Shown in pieces: positions 31,656 through 41,859 of a DNA stretch of 64,000 bases. The DNA is from Fomitopsis serialis (lineage: Eukaryota; Basidiomycota; Agaricomycetes; Polyporales; Fomitopsidaceae). Position 1 is the stretch's first letter. Each line of letters begins with the position of its first letter. The stretch covers positions 62,001 to 126,000 of the forward strand of contig NW_025954986.1 in the NCBI RefSeq assembly GCF_022376445.1. The letters are read 5' to 3'. The position numbers and the translations under genes were made by a program. The notes beneath the pieces are model-generated. The model saw only the letters and a list, made by a program, of their open reading frames with translations. It was not told where the DNA came from and ran no database searches.

Positions 31656-33238
31656 TGTGGGGCAGGCCCACATGGGAACAGCGGTACGAGCCCGGAACGA
31701 CACACGCACTCAGGCCCAGGTAATGCGGAGCGAAGCGACATCCATTGGCGGAAGGACGACTCGGCGGAAGGACAACCAATATAAGAACACGCGGGAGGAA
31801 GACGGCTACAGTACATGGACAACAGGCTCCTCCCCCATGGCGTCCTCAACCTCTCCTTCCTCCAGATCATCGACATCCCTAACAGGCGCGAACCGCAGGC
31901 GGCGAGGTACCCCGGAGTAGCTGTCTGGGACGTAGACTCCCTCCGACAGGCGGGCGTGCAAGTCGCGGACGCCGCCCTCAACCGTATTCAAGCCCCGGGC
32001 GATACGAACAGCTTCGGAACGAGCGTCGCGGTTAGCGGTGCGGCACTCGTCTAGGAGGCCCTGGAACCGAGTAAGGAGGCTGTCGAGGCTGTCGGACGAA
32101 GCGCGGTAGGACGAGAGCTGTAAGGGACGCTCCAAGTAGCGAACCGGAAGGAGGGGACGACCAATCTCTGCGTCGGCCTGCTCAGCGGTGACCCGATTTG
32201 GGGCCCAGGCGATCAAAGGGAAGGGTTCGCCCACGTAGCTATGCTGCGACGGAAGAGTGAGGAAGACTTGGTCGAGGTACTCGATCAGCTCCTGCACGTC
32301 GGGATAGCGGCGGACGAGCGGAAGGGAAGCGTCGCCGTGGGCAACCGCACGGGAACGAGAGTCGAAGAGCATTCGCTGCGGGGGGGACGGCTTAGAGGGG
32401 GATCAGGACGAAGGACGAAGGAAAAGACGCACGATTAACCACCGAGCTCCATGGGCCCAGGCAAGCCATTCGTGGTCGCTATCGGGGTTCAGGCGAGGCT
32501 CGACAACACGTTCGTCGCGGAGAAGATCGATGAGGCGGTAGAACCGGGTGGTGAAGACGATGGTGGACGGGTTCGGGGGAGCATCGGCAGGCATCGCAGA
32601 CGGTGGGGAAACACTGAGAGCTAGGCGGAGGGGGCGGAAGGAGCTGGAGAAGGGTATAGCGAGGCGTCGGAAGGAGGCGGAGGGAGCGGAAGGAGTTGGA
32701 GAGGGGGTACGGCGAGGGGTCGGAAGGAGACGCGGCGGGTGCGGAAGGAACGGGAGAGGAGAGGAACGGGTGCCAGCGAGGGTAGGACGTGGGAAAACGG
32801 TGGCGGGAGGAGACTTAGAAAGGGGGACAGAAGGAGGGAGGGAGTTAGTTACCTACCACTACCTCTCAGGACTCAGTATCTAGGTTGCGCCGGGCAATCT
32901 CAGGCTTCAGGTCTCGTCTCAGGCTCGCGCTCAGGCTAAGGAAGGTCGCATAAGTTAGGCTCAGGCCCAGGATCGAGGAGAACTCAGGTTAGGAACGTCG
33001 GAGGGAAGGCTATCGAGTATACCAGGCTCAGGAAAGGCAGTCTTCACTAAAGGACAGCGCGGACGAAGCGTGCGGCACACCTCCCCATTCTCCCTTTTCC
33101 CTCTGCGAGGTACCACGGACCTCGCTCGCTTCCTCCGCCAACCGTCAACTGGTACCAACGACCCCCGCCCATCGTTTTCACCGATACCAAGAATTCCCTT
33201 CCGCGTCGTCCACGCACCGGGGACTCGCAATCACCACA
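31656..33238 (+). repeat. gypsy-1 3' LTR (1583 bp)
   Basis: It is nearly identical to 19681-21261. It starts TGTGGGGCAGG, ends CACCACA, and is followed by the GCGC target duplication and then LINE ORF1. Confidence 0.95.
31806..32594 (-). CDS. Antisense LTR gene, 3' LTR copy, intact (243 aa)
   Basis: Exon 1 is 32594-32433 (54 codons, MPADAPPNPSTIV... to WAHGARWLI). The 57-bp intron is 32432-32376 (GTGCGT...CGCAG, phase 0). Exon 2 is 32375-31806 (RMLFDSRSRA..., 189 codons, acidic tail). Conserved blocks are FYRLIDLLRDERVVEPR, EWLAWAHGARW, FDSRSRA, YPDVQELIEYLDQVF, PFPLIAWAP and RPLLPVRYLERPLQLSSYR. The function is unknown, with no catalytic signature, signal peptide or membrane segment. Homologous spliced copies sit at the same place in the gypsy-2 LTRs. 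The open frame is maintained in four of the five LTRs in this window. Confidence 0.8.
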
Positions 33239-34157
33239 GCGCGGTGATGTATGGCCCGAGGTCCTCAGACTCGAAGCCGTCTTGGAAGCCTCTTGCGATG
33301 TCCTCGTTTGAAGACGTGCGCGCCAGTCGTCCCGGATAGCGGAATCCTCCCATGAACGTAGGAGGCTCATGGGGGGCTGCGATTATGCCGATGGTGCCGT
33401 CCGTTGTGGAGATCCACTGGTCTCGGAGTAGAGCGTCGCGCTGCGGAATTGTTATGTCACTGACGCGGTAGAAAGTTGGGTACGCATTCGGTGCAGGTTG
33501 GGGGTTCGCAGCGATGGGCTGCGTGATCGAGGCAGATCGGATGTCGTAGACTTTCCTGAGGATCGTATGCGCCATGGTGACGCGTCCGTGGTTCCCGGGG
33601 TCGTTCCCGCTGCGGCCCAGGAAGTGGAGGAGAACGCATGGCTCGGGATCAGTCGTCCATACAGCTAGTTGGCTCGGCTCCATGTTTCCGTAAGGCCAGA
33701 AGAAGTCATCGCCTTGGAGCGGTAGCCATCCGCCAGGCGGGGGCCGCGTCATCGCACCTGGGGCGGAGAAACCGTGCGCCTGTGGAAGCGGTGCGATAGG
33801 ACCTGTCGGGAAGGCGGGTTCGGCGGGAATAGCGGGCTCAGTGGGCGGGATGGGAAGGAAGTGATGTATGGTAGGCTCAGTGGGGAAAATAGGCGTGACA
33901 GGTGCAGGTGGGAAGTTAGGGAAAGGGCCAGGAGCGTAGTGTACCGGGTGTGGGTGGGAAAAAGTGGGCGGGACGATAGGAGGAGGGCGCTGGTACGTAG
34001 CGGGATCGACGTCTCGGGATGCGTTCGACGGTCCGGCCGTCGCATTACGTTGCGGGGCCTTTCCTTTATCAAGAGAGGAGAGAGGCGCGTTGTGAACCTT
34101 GGGCGTGTAGAGTGCTGGGGAGAGCGGGTCTCCCTGTCTGCCGAGGAAGGGGTTCAT
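33239..34157 (-). CDS. LINE ORF1, N-terminal and central part
   Basis: It starts at ATG 34157-34155, overlapping the stop of the preceding ORF as ATGA. The first 150 residues are Pro-rich and disordered. Then comes a compact region (GGWLPLQGDDFFWPYGNMEPSQ, CVLLHFLGRSGNDPG, TMAHTILRKVYDI, YRVSDITIPQRDALLRDQWIS) that continues across the gypsy-1 insertion into the zinc-knuckle part at 19680-19183. It is probably the RNA-binding coat protein of the LINE, disrupted by the insertion. Confidence 0.8.
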
Positions 34158-35047
34158 GTCGGCGCTGAGGTTGAACGCAGCTGACGGTTCCCGAGAGGGA
34201 GGCGGTCCAACCGGTATTTTGGCGTAGGCGAGACGGGGGGATGTCGCCGGAGTGTATAAGTCTTGTTAGATGTCCGTATGTTAGTATTGGTCATAGGTGG
34301 TGCATCGTCGTGCGACGTACCCTCAATGTTTCCTCCTGCGAAGTCCTCGCGGACCAAGACGTACGGACTCGTCTCCTGCTGCGATTGCTCCTCCAGAAAG
34401 CGTTGGACCATATAGGTTGCACCCGGAGCTTGACGCACGCGCGGTGGTTGTGCACCGGGGACGCCAGGTCCTGATAGACATCCCGGTGCAGCGAAGATGG
34501 GACGCGGACGGTACTCATCAGCGGTGTAGGTAGGGTGCAAGCCATAGAACATACGGATTTGCCCCGTGGAGAGCGGGATTTCGTCGCCTTCGAGCATGAC
34601 GACGTCGTCCATCTCCATGTCGGACGTCGTAGCCGCTGGTGGGTCGTGGAGGTCATCAACGATCGGCGAAGACGAGATCGAGATCACCGCAGCGCCGGCG
34701 CGTTGGGTGGGTGTCACAGGGAGTGTTGGAGCGACGACTGGGTCCTGGATGCGAGGTATGGTGCTGGTCTGCGCTGTTGTCCCGTCTACGTCGGTAGAGA
34801 CACGGCGGCGCTTGCGCGTGTCGCTGACCGCCCGTGTCGTGGTCGTCGGTGGGTCTGCGGCCTCGGGCGCTGGCACGATGGCGGCGGAGGTGGCGGCTGT
34901 AGAGGAGGTGGCAGCCGGGTGTCCTTTGCCCACCGACAGTTTCGCCTTACCGGTTACCGCCGCGCTCTTTTTGGCCCTCTGCTTTTTGGCTTTCTGTTTA
35001 GAGGCCGTCAATTTCTTTCCGGACCTCGTGCGGGAGGTGTCTAGCAT
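34154..35047 (-). CDS. LINE upstream ORF overlapping ORF1 by ATGA
   Basis: This frame of up to 297 codons is basic at its N-terminus (KKLTASKQKAKKQRAKKSAAV, nuclear-localisation-like). It then becomes Ser/Thr/Pro-rich with acidic patches. The stop overlaps the start of the next ORF in ATGA (34157-34154). It may be a separate ORF translated by reinitiation, or the N-terminal part of one ORF1 with an indel. I recognise no domain. Confidence 0.5.
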   Translation of the reverse strand: MLDTSRTRSGKKLTASKQKAKKQRAKKSAAVTGKAKLSVGKGHPAATSSTAATSAAIVPAPEAADPPTTTTRAVSDTRKRRRVSTDVDGTTAQTSTIPRIQDPVVAPTLPVTPTQRAGAAVISISSSPIVDDLHDPPAATTSDMEMDDVVMLEGDEIPLSTGQIRMFYGLHPTYTADEYRPRPIFAAPGCLSGPGVPGAQPPRVRQAPGATYMVQRFLEEQSQQETSPYVLVREDFAGGNIEGTSHDDAPPMTNTNIRTSNKTYTLRRHPPVSPTPKYRLDRLPLGNRQLRSTSAPT

Positions 35048-35530
35048 GGTCTCCGCTTCTTCGGCTTGCGGTAGGAGTCAGGGATGGGAGCGCTTTGTAA
35101 AGATGAGTCTGCTTACTTTTAACGACGACCTCTTCGTCGTTGCCTCCCTCAACTGCTGCTACTTCTACTGACGCGGGCCCATTGTCATCCTTTGCGGAAT
35201 TCGCATCGACTGCAGTGGCGGTGGTGGCGTTCTCGGTCTCGAGGTTGTCGCAGGCGGTAGCCGGCACTTGGTTCGGGGCCGGGAGCGAAGGTGACAGAGG
35301 CCTTGCCGCCATAGCAGCGTAAGAGAGCCCAGTGCGTTCCACGGGGGAGATCGCTCGGGGGAGACCCAGGGGTTACCGGCAGGAGAGGCGGCGGAGCTGG
35401 CTCCAGTGAGGCGCGAGGGCGGGGAGCGGGCAGGGAGAGATGTCTGGCGTCTGCCGGGCGGCGAACTAGTCCTGACGAGACGAGGAGGCGAATCGGTCCC
35501 ATCGTTGGAGGCGGATTTGTTCTGGTTCAT
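35048..35530 (-). pseudogene. Possible N-terminal LINE coding, two frame changes
   Basis: Three minus-strand frames are used in turn: MNQNKSASNDG from 35530, then LSYAAMAARPLSPSLPAPNQ near 35320, then the frame of 35047. Composition (Ser/Pro/Ala then acidic) looks coding, so this is probably the degraded 5' end of ORF1. Confidence 0.4.
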
Positions 35531-37827
35531 GCTGGGCAGGAGACAGAGGATAGCAAGATATCTATTGGATGTGGATAGCGCAGCCTCAGGCCTCCTTTTA
35601 TCCTCATGGCCAAGGATGAGGTAAGAGCTGTTGATGGGTCCACTGCACCGGGCTGTGCGTTGTCGTTTGCGTTCGTTCTGATGGACGTGAGTTTCCAGCT
35701 CGCGTTGTAGCAGTCGTGGATTTCAATTTTGTGTGATTTTCTTCTCGCGCTTGTCATCGGGCGTACGACATGGCGGACAGGCGGGTGCGGCCAGATTTTG
35801 GTAGGTGGCTAGGTCTATGATTCTCTGTTTAGGAAGAGTTGGCGTGGATTTCCGAGTTTATCGTTTTTTCTCGGGGTGAGTGAGTTGGGAGTGTGTAAGG
35901 CATTGAAATCATTGGGATTGAGTGGTGGAGGGCGGCTTAGGTTTTCGTACGCACCCTGACCTCGAGGTATGTTCTGCGGTGTTGGGAGTGTTTAGCACCT
36001 GTTAATCGAAATTGGCAATGAATATTTGGCAGGTGTCCCAAAGTGGATGCGGCTTCTTGCCGGCGGGGATTGTGGGGCCTTTGTGCCACATTGGTCTCAC
36101 GTTCGGGGCTTCCATGTCCAGGGATGGCGCGCATGTCGGGTCGGCTAATCTGTTAGTATGGCGGTGCAGTTGTCCGATCTAGCGAGCAAGGGGTCGCGGA
36201 TCTAAATTTTTCGCCGCGAGCTTCGGCCTTTCGACCGTTCGCGTCGCACTGGCTCGATCCGTGTTCGTTCCGGCGCTATTGGTAGCGAGATTGGGCTCGG
36301 TGAGTTATGTGCTCGAGAGGTATTGGTGCGTACACGATTTCTTTCACCGTCCGTCTTATTGAGTGCAGCGTATTACCTTCTTTCTTTTTACCGTCCCCGG
36401 TGCGTGGGATGGCGCGCGTCGTGATATAGGATTTGAGGATACTGTTTCAGTGGCACTTGTAGGGATGTTTCCTAGTTACGCGCGTGTGCTGTGTTGAGAG
36501 TGGGCGAGGCGCCCTATATCGAATATGATCGACCGGATGTAGTAGCTTACTGCGGGCGGGACGTGTAGTTACAGTGATCGAGACTACGGTGATTGTTCCT
36601 CAGAATCTCGTATTCGGTGCCTGCCATGCCGCCTCTCGGTTAGGGTTCTGCCTCCTCTTCCTCGTCAGATTCAAATTCGTAAGGGCTTTCGTTGCTCTCG
36701 CGGATGAGCATGTTCGAGGTGAGAGAGAGGTGTGGGGGTGGTAGGGGCGGTAAGAGGTGGTATAGGGTTGTATGGATTGTTCTGTCGCGACCGGCGAGTC
36801 TCGACCATGACGTTGGAGCTCTGATCCCGTAGATCCCCGGTGATCCGGCGAGGGACCACGTGATCCAGTGTCTCCGGAGCTCGGATACTGCTTCGATGAG
36901 GCCGGTCCCAGAACGTGATCCTCCGGTAATGAGCACGACCGGTTGGCCGGCCTCGATTTGGGAGAGTGGGCGTTTCTTCACTGTCCACGTCCAGGTTGCA
37001 CCATTTCGTTCAGGGATTCCATCCACTTCAATCGTCAAGGGATTCGACGCGTTGTGCGAAGGGTGGAGGATGGGGAGGCAACGTGCTGGTGGCGAGGGCG
37101 TTGGCGCATTGAGATCTAGGACTGTGGGGGTCCATGGATCAGGGCGCTTTGGTATTCTTGGCCATCTCAAGGAGTGTTTGTATCGTCGATGCGGAGGTTT
37201 AGTTGGGGTGGTGGGTGTCATCGCTGCTATCTGGGATTCTTGTCCCCTGATGAGAGGCCAGTTTTTAACAGAGGGCTGAGCGTTTACTTATGACATTATA
37301 GCCGGTTGGGAAGATCCGCTGTTACGTTATCATGGAGACACTGATGTATGCATTTTTCTTTTTAGACGCTCATTAACATGATAGTGGGTAAAGGAGAGTT
37401 TTGCAACCAGGGTGGAGCACTTGGGAGGGCGGCATCGCAGAGAGGAGGACTCAGTTCCAATCCATTCTTTTCGGACGATATCAGTCGAGTTCTTTGTTTT
37501 AGGGGTGCAGCCACAGGTGGCACTTGTGTTTGAGGTTGTTTTGGTGGTGGCCGGAACTTTAATTTTGGCGCCGTGCCCGACGGGTCAGCGCTAGCTCAGT
37601 CTAGGGGCGCTCAGTGTAGGGTGGGCCATCGGACCAGTGAGCGTGGTCGTCAGGTACATTTTTCTTTCTGACTTCGTGTATTTTAGGGCATGTTGAGTCT
37701 CGTAGTACCTAGAAGTACTCTAACACTCTGGGTGTTAGGAGGAAAGAGGGTGGATTGGCCTCGGTTTCCTCGGATGACGCTCTCAGGCGATATCCTGGTC
37801 TACGCGTTTAACAACGGCGACAGACCT
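35531..37827. other. Region between LINE ORF1 and the Harbinger element
   Basis: About 2.3 kb, GT-rich on +. Apart from the ORF at 36640-37221 no gene, RNA or repeat boundary is evident. It may be the LINE 5' region or unrelated host DNA. The AT-rich patch around 37340-37400 has no feature that I can name. Confidence 0.4.
36640..37221 (-). CDS. Hypothetical ORF, 193 aa
   Basis: This single open frame starts MTPTTPTKPPHRRYKHSLRW. It has a Pro-rich first third, a central segment (TWTVKKRPLSQIEAGQPVVLITGGSRSGTG...) and an acidic C-terminus (EFESDEEEEAEP). The VVLITGGSRSGTG string resembles a nucleotide-binding loop but lacks the rest of a Rossmann fold, so no enzyme is proposed. It lies on the LINE strand, 1.1 kb upstream of ORF1, and could be a first ORF of the LINE or an orphan gene. 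Confidence 0.4.
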   Translation of the reverse strand: MTPTTPTKPPHRRYKHSLRWPRIPKRPDPWTPTVLDLNAPTPSPPARCLPILHPSHNASNPLTIEVDGIPERNGATWTWTVKKRPLSQIEAGQPVVLITGGSRSGTGLIEAVSELRRHWITWSLAGSPGIYGIRAPTSWSRLAGRDRTIHTTLYHLLPPLPPPHLSLTSNMLIRESNESPYEFESDEEEEAEP

Positions 37828-37830
37828 TAA

Positions 37831-37890
37831 GGCCCCGTTCGGTGAGCGAAACCCAGCGAGACTCGGACGCGTCTCGCGCAGAGTCTCGAG
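37831..37890 (+). repeat. Harbinger left TIR (60 bp)
   Basis: Identical over 60 bases to the reverse complement of 57409-57468. The inner part contains sub-repeats (CGAGACTC and GAGTCTCG) that could fold or form paired transposase binding sites. Confidence 0.93.
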
Positions 37891-38021
37891 CTCTCCAGTG
37901 GCTGGCGCTTGTGACGCTTGTGTGACCTGTGTGACCTGTCAGTGACCCCGCGCGATGTACCGCGTCGAGGCGACGTGTCCGCTCGCATTAACATCGCTCG
38001 TACCTTCGCTCTTCTCACCGC

Positions 38022-39234
38022 ATGTCCGAAGACACCAAATGGAAGGATGAAGACACACGCGCGCTGCTCCATCACCTGATTGACCGCAAGGCGGAAGCCG
38101 GAGATGGAGTGAACTTCCCGAATAGGATCTGGAGTGATGCTGTACAGAAGGTGCAGGCTGTGACGACTGGCGGTGGAGCCAAGACAGCAAAATCATGCAA
38201 GGGAAAGTGGAAGCGGGTGCGTGGCCAGCTGTACATGCATACTCAGAAGCTGACAGAGCTCAGCAGCTCCGAGACACATATAAGCTTGTCGAGAAGCTCA
38301 TGTCACAGTCTGGGTTTCATTGGGACCCGAAGACAGGCGCGAGCATTGACGCAAAATCAGAGTCAGTCTGGCAGACATTCTGCAAGGTGAGTCATGTGTG
38401 CTTCCTCTATGAAAAAGCTTGTATCTAACAGATAGATAGAAAAACAAGGGTGCCCAGAGGTTCCGAAACAAAGGCTGGGACTTCTACGACCTCATGAAGG
38501 AACTCATGCCTGTCAAGGTGAAGGGGACGCACGCATTCCATCCTGCAGCATCTCAGCAACGTCAGAACGAGGAAGGGGAGAAAGACCACGATGAGGAAAG
38601 GGACGAAGATGAAGACGAGGAGAAGGATGAGGATGAGGATGTGCAGGCTGCTGCAGGGAGTGACGCAGGTGCGGATGCGAGGAGCGACATGGGTGCGGGC
38701 GCGAGGAGCGACGTGGGCGCGGGCGCGAGGAGTGATGTGGGTGCAGGGAGTGGGGCGGAAGATGCAGATGATGATCGTGCAGATGAGTACTCCTGGCCTG
38801 CCACTCCTCCCCGTGGTGCGAAACGTAACCCGCCACCGCGCGCACCGAGCCCTAGTGCCAAGAAGCCCCGAAAGTCCATGGTCAACCTCATGGATGGCAT
38901 CGGGGGACAACTCGCAGCGTTCAATGAGGTCTTCCGTGATGGTCTTGTTGCGTTGAGTGCGCCTCCGGGTCAGGCTCGGAACCCTGCACCCGAACCTGCT
39001 CCAGAGCCCGACCTGGTACCTGCACCAAACCCGTTGCTGAACACACCTTATCGCCGGCGCATCGCTATCAAACAAGTCCAAAAGGAGAGGTTTACACCAC
39101 GTGAGATTGTCCGCCTCATTGAAATCTTCGAGAAGGATACGTCTGCTGCTGATACATACCTGGCAATGGACGAGGGCGAGATTCGGGATCTTTGGATGGA
39201 GAGGAAGCTTGCATTGGACCCTACTTTACTCTAA
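38022..39234 (+). CDS. Harbinger Myb/SANT-like accessory protein (370 aa, three exons)
   Basis: Exons are 38022-38216, 38264-38386 and 38440-39234. The introns of 47 bp (GTGCGT...CTCAG) and 53 bp (GTGAGT...GATAG) give a spliced length divisible by three. The N-terminal MSEDTKWKDEDTRALLHHLIDRK...NRIWSDAV...SCKGKWKR...LRDTYKLVEKLMSQSGFHWD is a Myb/SANT-like DNA-binding domain of the kind that partners Harbinger transposases. An acidic stretch (EEGEKDHDEERDEDEDEE) and a GAGARSDV tandem repeat follow. A C-terminal helix (TPREIVRLIEIFEKDTSAADTYLAM) is conserved in type with such fungal proteins. It ends 9 bp inside the end of the transposase gene on the opposite strand. Confidence 0.88.
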
Positions 39235-39899
39235 TTCTACGTACATTGCATCATGTTCGGCGAGGCCACGTTCCCGTAATACCCGCTGGTAGTCGTCCCA
39301 CATCTGCTGTGCAATATGATCCCGTCTGTCATTTGCTTCCTCCTGTTCCCTCCGTGTGGGAAGTCCATCACTGAGATCACCGTACCAGACACCCTGCACA
39401 ATATCATTGAACTCGGCAAACTCCTCCGGGTCATGCTTCCGGATGAAATTATGGATGCCTGCCAGAGCTGGAGGAATGCGTGCTTGAATATCCATGCCGT
39501 ATTCAGGTGCGATGACGAGGATCTTGAACTGTCGCTTCAGTACACCAAAGACCCGCTCGATGACATTACGTAAGCATGAATGCCTGAGGTTGAAGAGCTC
39601 TTCCTTGTTTGCAGGCCTACACTCTGTCAGAACATGCATACCAAATAAGGAAACATGCTTACCGGATGTCTGCGCGCTTCCATTCAGCCAGATGATAACG
39701 CACATCTCGATACGGCACCAGTAGCCCAGCACATGAAGGCAGGCCAGCATCCGCGACATAGTATTTCCCTGGCAGCATAGGAAGGCTCATATCCCTGGCC
39801 TCATGGAAGAGAGATGCATCGGTGATAGAGCCTTCCCAGCCACTGAGAATGTACTGGAAACAGAAGTCGAATGAGCAACAGGCAAGGACATTCTGTGTT
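39226..39899 (-). pseudogene. Harbinger transposase, C-terminal part
   Basis: Reads QNVLACCSFDFCFQYILSGWEGSITDASLF (second catalytic Asp in GSITDASL), then YYVADAGLPSCAGLLVPYRDVRYHLAEWKRADIR. A short intron follows, with donor near 39663 (GTAAGC) and acceptor GTGTAG near 39615. Then RPANKEELFNLRHSCLRNVIERVFGVLKRQFKIL carries the catalytic Glu in NVIERVFG. This is the DDE_Tnp_4 (PIF/IS5-like) fold. The frame joins exactly to the N-terminal part at 56663 when element B and one TT are removed, so the gene was intact before that insertion. Confidence 0.9.
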
Positions 39900-40377
39900 C
39901 ATCAGGAAAATCCAGATTCCATAAGTTTGACTATCTGAGCTCTAATTAGTTTCATTGTCCTAATGACAATCTCACTGAGTATGATTAGTACTAATCAGAA
40001 TAATATGGATATTTTAGTTCATACTCTGAAGGTCTTATTCATGTTAGCCATACTTGTTGGCTAATAGTTCATAATCCTCCATAATCCTCAGCACATTGAA
40101 ACATAAGTATGACTACTGTTACTGAACAGCTATGTCTGTCAAGATGTTGATCAACATGCAAATCAGAGCTTCTTCTAAAACATCACTGGTGGTCCATTCA
40201 CAGGGCACAACTGGCCCAGGTCATAGACATCACAAGTGGAATGAGGAGAGTATGATATCAATGTCTCGTACACGAGCTCTATTTAGTATACAGGTATGCA
40301 ACAGAGGCGAACATCGAGTGAGGGGCTGGTGGAAACAATATATTTGCATGTGGCTAGCTGTCCTTTGAGCAGTGTTC

Positions 40378-40545
40378 AATCGGCAAGCAGGCAAATGAGC
40401 AAACAAATGAATGGGTACGTGAACAAACGGGCAGAACAGCGGGACAACGAGTGAGCCAATGAATGAGTCGGCGGGCAAACAAACGAGGGAGTGTCAGGCC
40501 AGTGTGAGCAGGGGAATGTGATGCTAGGATGCGAGAGAGGGAGAG
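40378..40545. repeat. Purine-rich tract of element B
   Basis: GAGCAAAC, GAATGAGTC and GGCAAACAAACG-type words, with few pyrimidines. The preceding 39930-40370 is AT-rich subterminal sequence with no gene. Confidence 0.65.
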
Positions 40546-40869
40546 TATTCGACGCACCCACTGATCATACTCTTGGCGCGGCCTGCACGGTGCACGCAGC
40601 ACATACGCCTCGGCACTCGATGGGATCCGGAGCTGGATAACGCGCGTGAGGGTAGTCGACGCCGCGCGCAGACACGTCATCTCGGATCTGAGCTGTGCGC
40701 CGAGTTGTTCTTCGTCTCGGGTCTCAGCTGTGCGCCGAGGCCTCCACGTATCCCGGTCCTTGCCCTCGCCCGCGATCGCGTCGACGAGCTGGAAGGCGGC
40801 TTGGATCAGGGTTAGCATAGCAGCACATCAGACAGTGGGGGAAGTGTCTGCTCGATGATGAGATGCTGT

Positions 40870-41645
40870 CGCGCTGGCTCTGGGGGAGGGCCCGGTGTGG
40901 GGCTGGTCAGTGATCGACAGCAGGCGGAAGTACTTCAAGGGAGATGGGTTCGAGAGCACCGCAGGGAGGTCGAGCGCGCCGAGGGGCTTGAGGTTCGTGG
41001 CGACGTCCGCGAACTCTAACATGGCCGTGAGCTAGGGCGGGAGGGACGGCTGGTCGGTCGTCTTGGTGAAGGAGAGGTACGCGCGCGGACGCTCTTCAGC
41101 TCGTCCTTCGCAATGACGGCGAAGGCGCAGTCGGGGACGGCACTGGCGGAGGCATGCACGCTGAAGGTGAAGTCGAGCTCGGCATTGTCAGCGGCTTGTT
41201 AGTCGAGCTCCATGAGGCCGCGCCCGAATTGGTCGGCGAGTTGGAGGGGGTCGTGTCGAGGGCGAAGGGTGACGGTCGTGTGCAGGGACTTGACCGCGCG
41301 ATGGTCGCTGGAGAAGTTGAATCAGTCAGAGTTGCCGTCGCGGACAAGGCTTTCAGTAATGACGAGTGTGCATCGAACCTCAGCTCCGAGTAGATTTCGA
41401 AAGTCTTCGTCATTATACGGCCTTCGAACCGTGTGGAACAACTGGTCGTGTGCGAGGGACGGAGGAGATGAGGGAGTTGACGCGGTCGATCCGCGCGCAG
41501 AGCTCGACAGTCAGAGAGCATGGTGACGAGCGCTGAAGTCAATAACAGAGACGTGGGCGCGGACGTCGTCGAGGCGGGCGTGCATGTCGGTAAACTCGAG
41601 GTCCGGAAGGCGCGAGCGTACATCTAGCATGTCAGGGATGCGCGC
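40870..41645 (-). pseudogene. Broken host-gene fragment, possibly CCDC47/DUF1682-like
   Basis: Minus-strand coding blocks in shifting frames read IPDMLDVRSRLPDLEFTDMH, RIMTKTFEIYSELRF, DPLQLADQFGRGLMELD, NAELDFTFSV, VPDCAFAVIAKDELKSVR, MLEFADVATNLKPLG and LKYFRLLSITDQP. The latter blocks resemble the order in the ER protein CCDC47 (DUF1682; translocon PAT complex): a long domain, then FAV..K, then SEFADVT, then a statement of Sxx-TDQP type in fungal members. In-frame stops and frame changes show it is dead. The identity is tentative, from motif memory only. Confidence 0.4.
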
Positions 41646-41859
41646 ATGAATCTCGTCGGACCCAGGTACGTCCGGTATGTGGGGACGTGGTGGCGTACCG
41701 AGGCGGGACAGATGTTCAGAGAGGGGCGCAAGGATTGGCAGACAGTGGTCGTCCGGGGAGCACGGCGAGCACGTCGGTCAGCAGCCCCTGGAAGACGAAG
41801 CGGCTATACCATGCGATGTGCTCACAGGGCGCGTGCGCGCACGGTCTTTTCCGCGGATC

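Larger units (their letters stand above)
19681..33238 (+). mobile_element. Complete Ty3/gypsy retrotransposon gypsy-1 (13.56 kb)
   Basis: The LTRs at 19681-21261 and 31656-33238 differ by only a handful of bases, so the insertion is recent. A GCGC target duplication flanks it (19677-19680 and 33239-33242). The order is LTR, PBS, gag with zinc knuckle, aspartic protease, RT, RNase H, integrase (all +), then two antisense genes, a polypurine tract and LTR. RT before RNase H before integrase is the Ty3/gypsy order. Over 3 kb of antisense coding DNA between integrase and the 3' LTR, plus a gene inside each LTR, makes it far longer than usual elements. Four -1 frame changes interrupt the sense ORFs. 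It is inserted into the LINE ORF1. Confidence 0.95.
13474..35530 (-). mobile_element. LINE (non-LTR retrotransposon), split by gypsy-1
   Basis: Read on the minus strand, the element runs from about 35530 (or further upstream) to an A-rich tail at 13502-13474 built of AAAAAAT units. It comprises ORF1 (CCHC and RGG box), a 397-bp spacer at 19182-18786, ORF2 (apurinic-type endonuclease plus reverse transcriptase) and a 136-bp 3' UTR. The complete gypsy-1 element sits inside ORF1 with a GCGC duplication. Without it the LINE is about 8.5 kb. I could not find a target-site duplication. The 5' limit is uncertain and may include the ORF at 36640-37221. It resembles the L1/Tad-like LINEs of fungi, but the clade needs a phylogeny. 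Confidence 0.85.
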
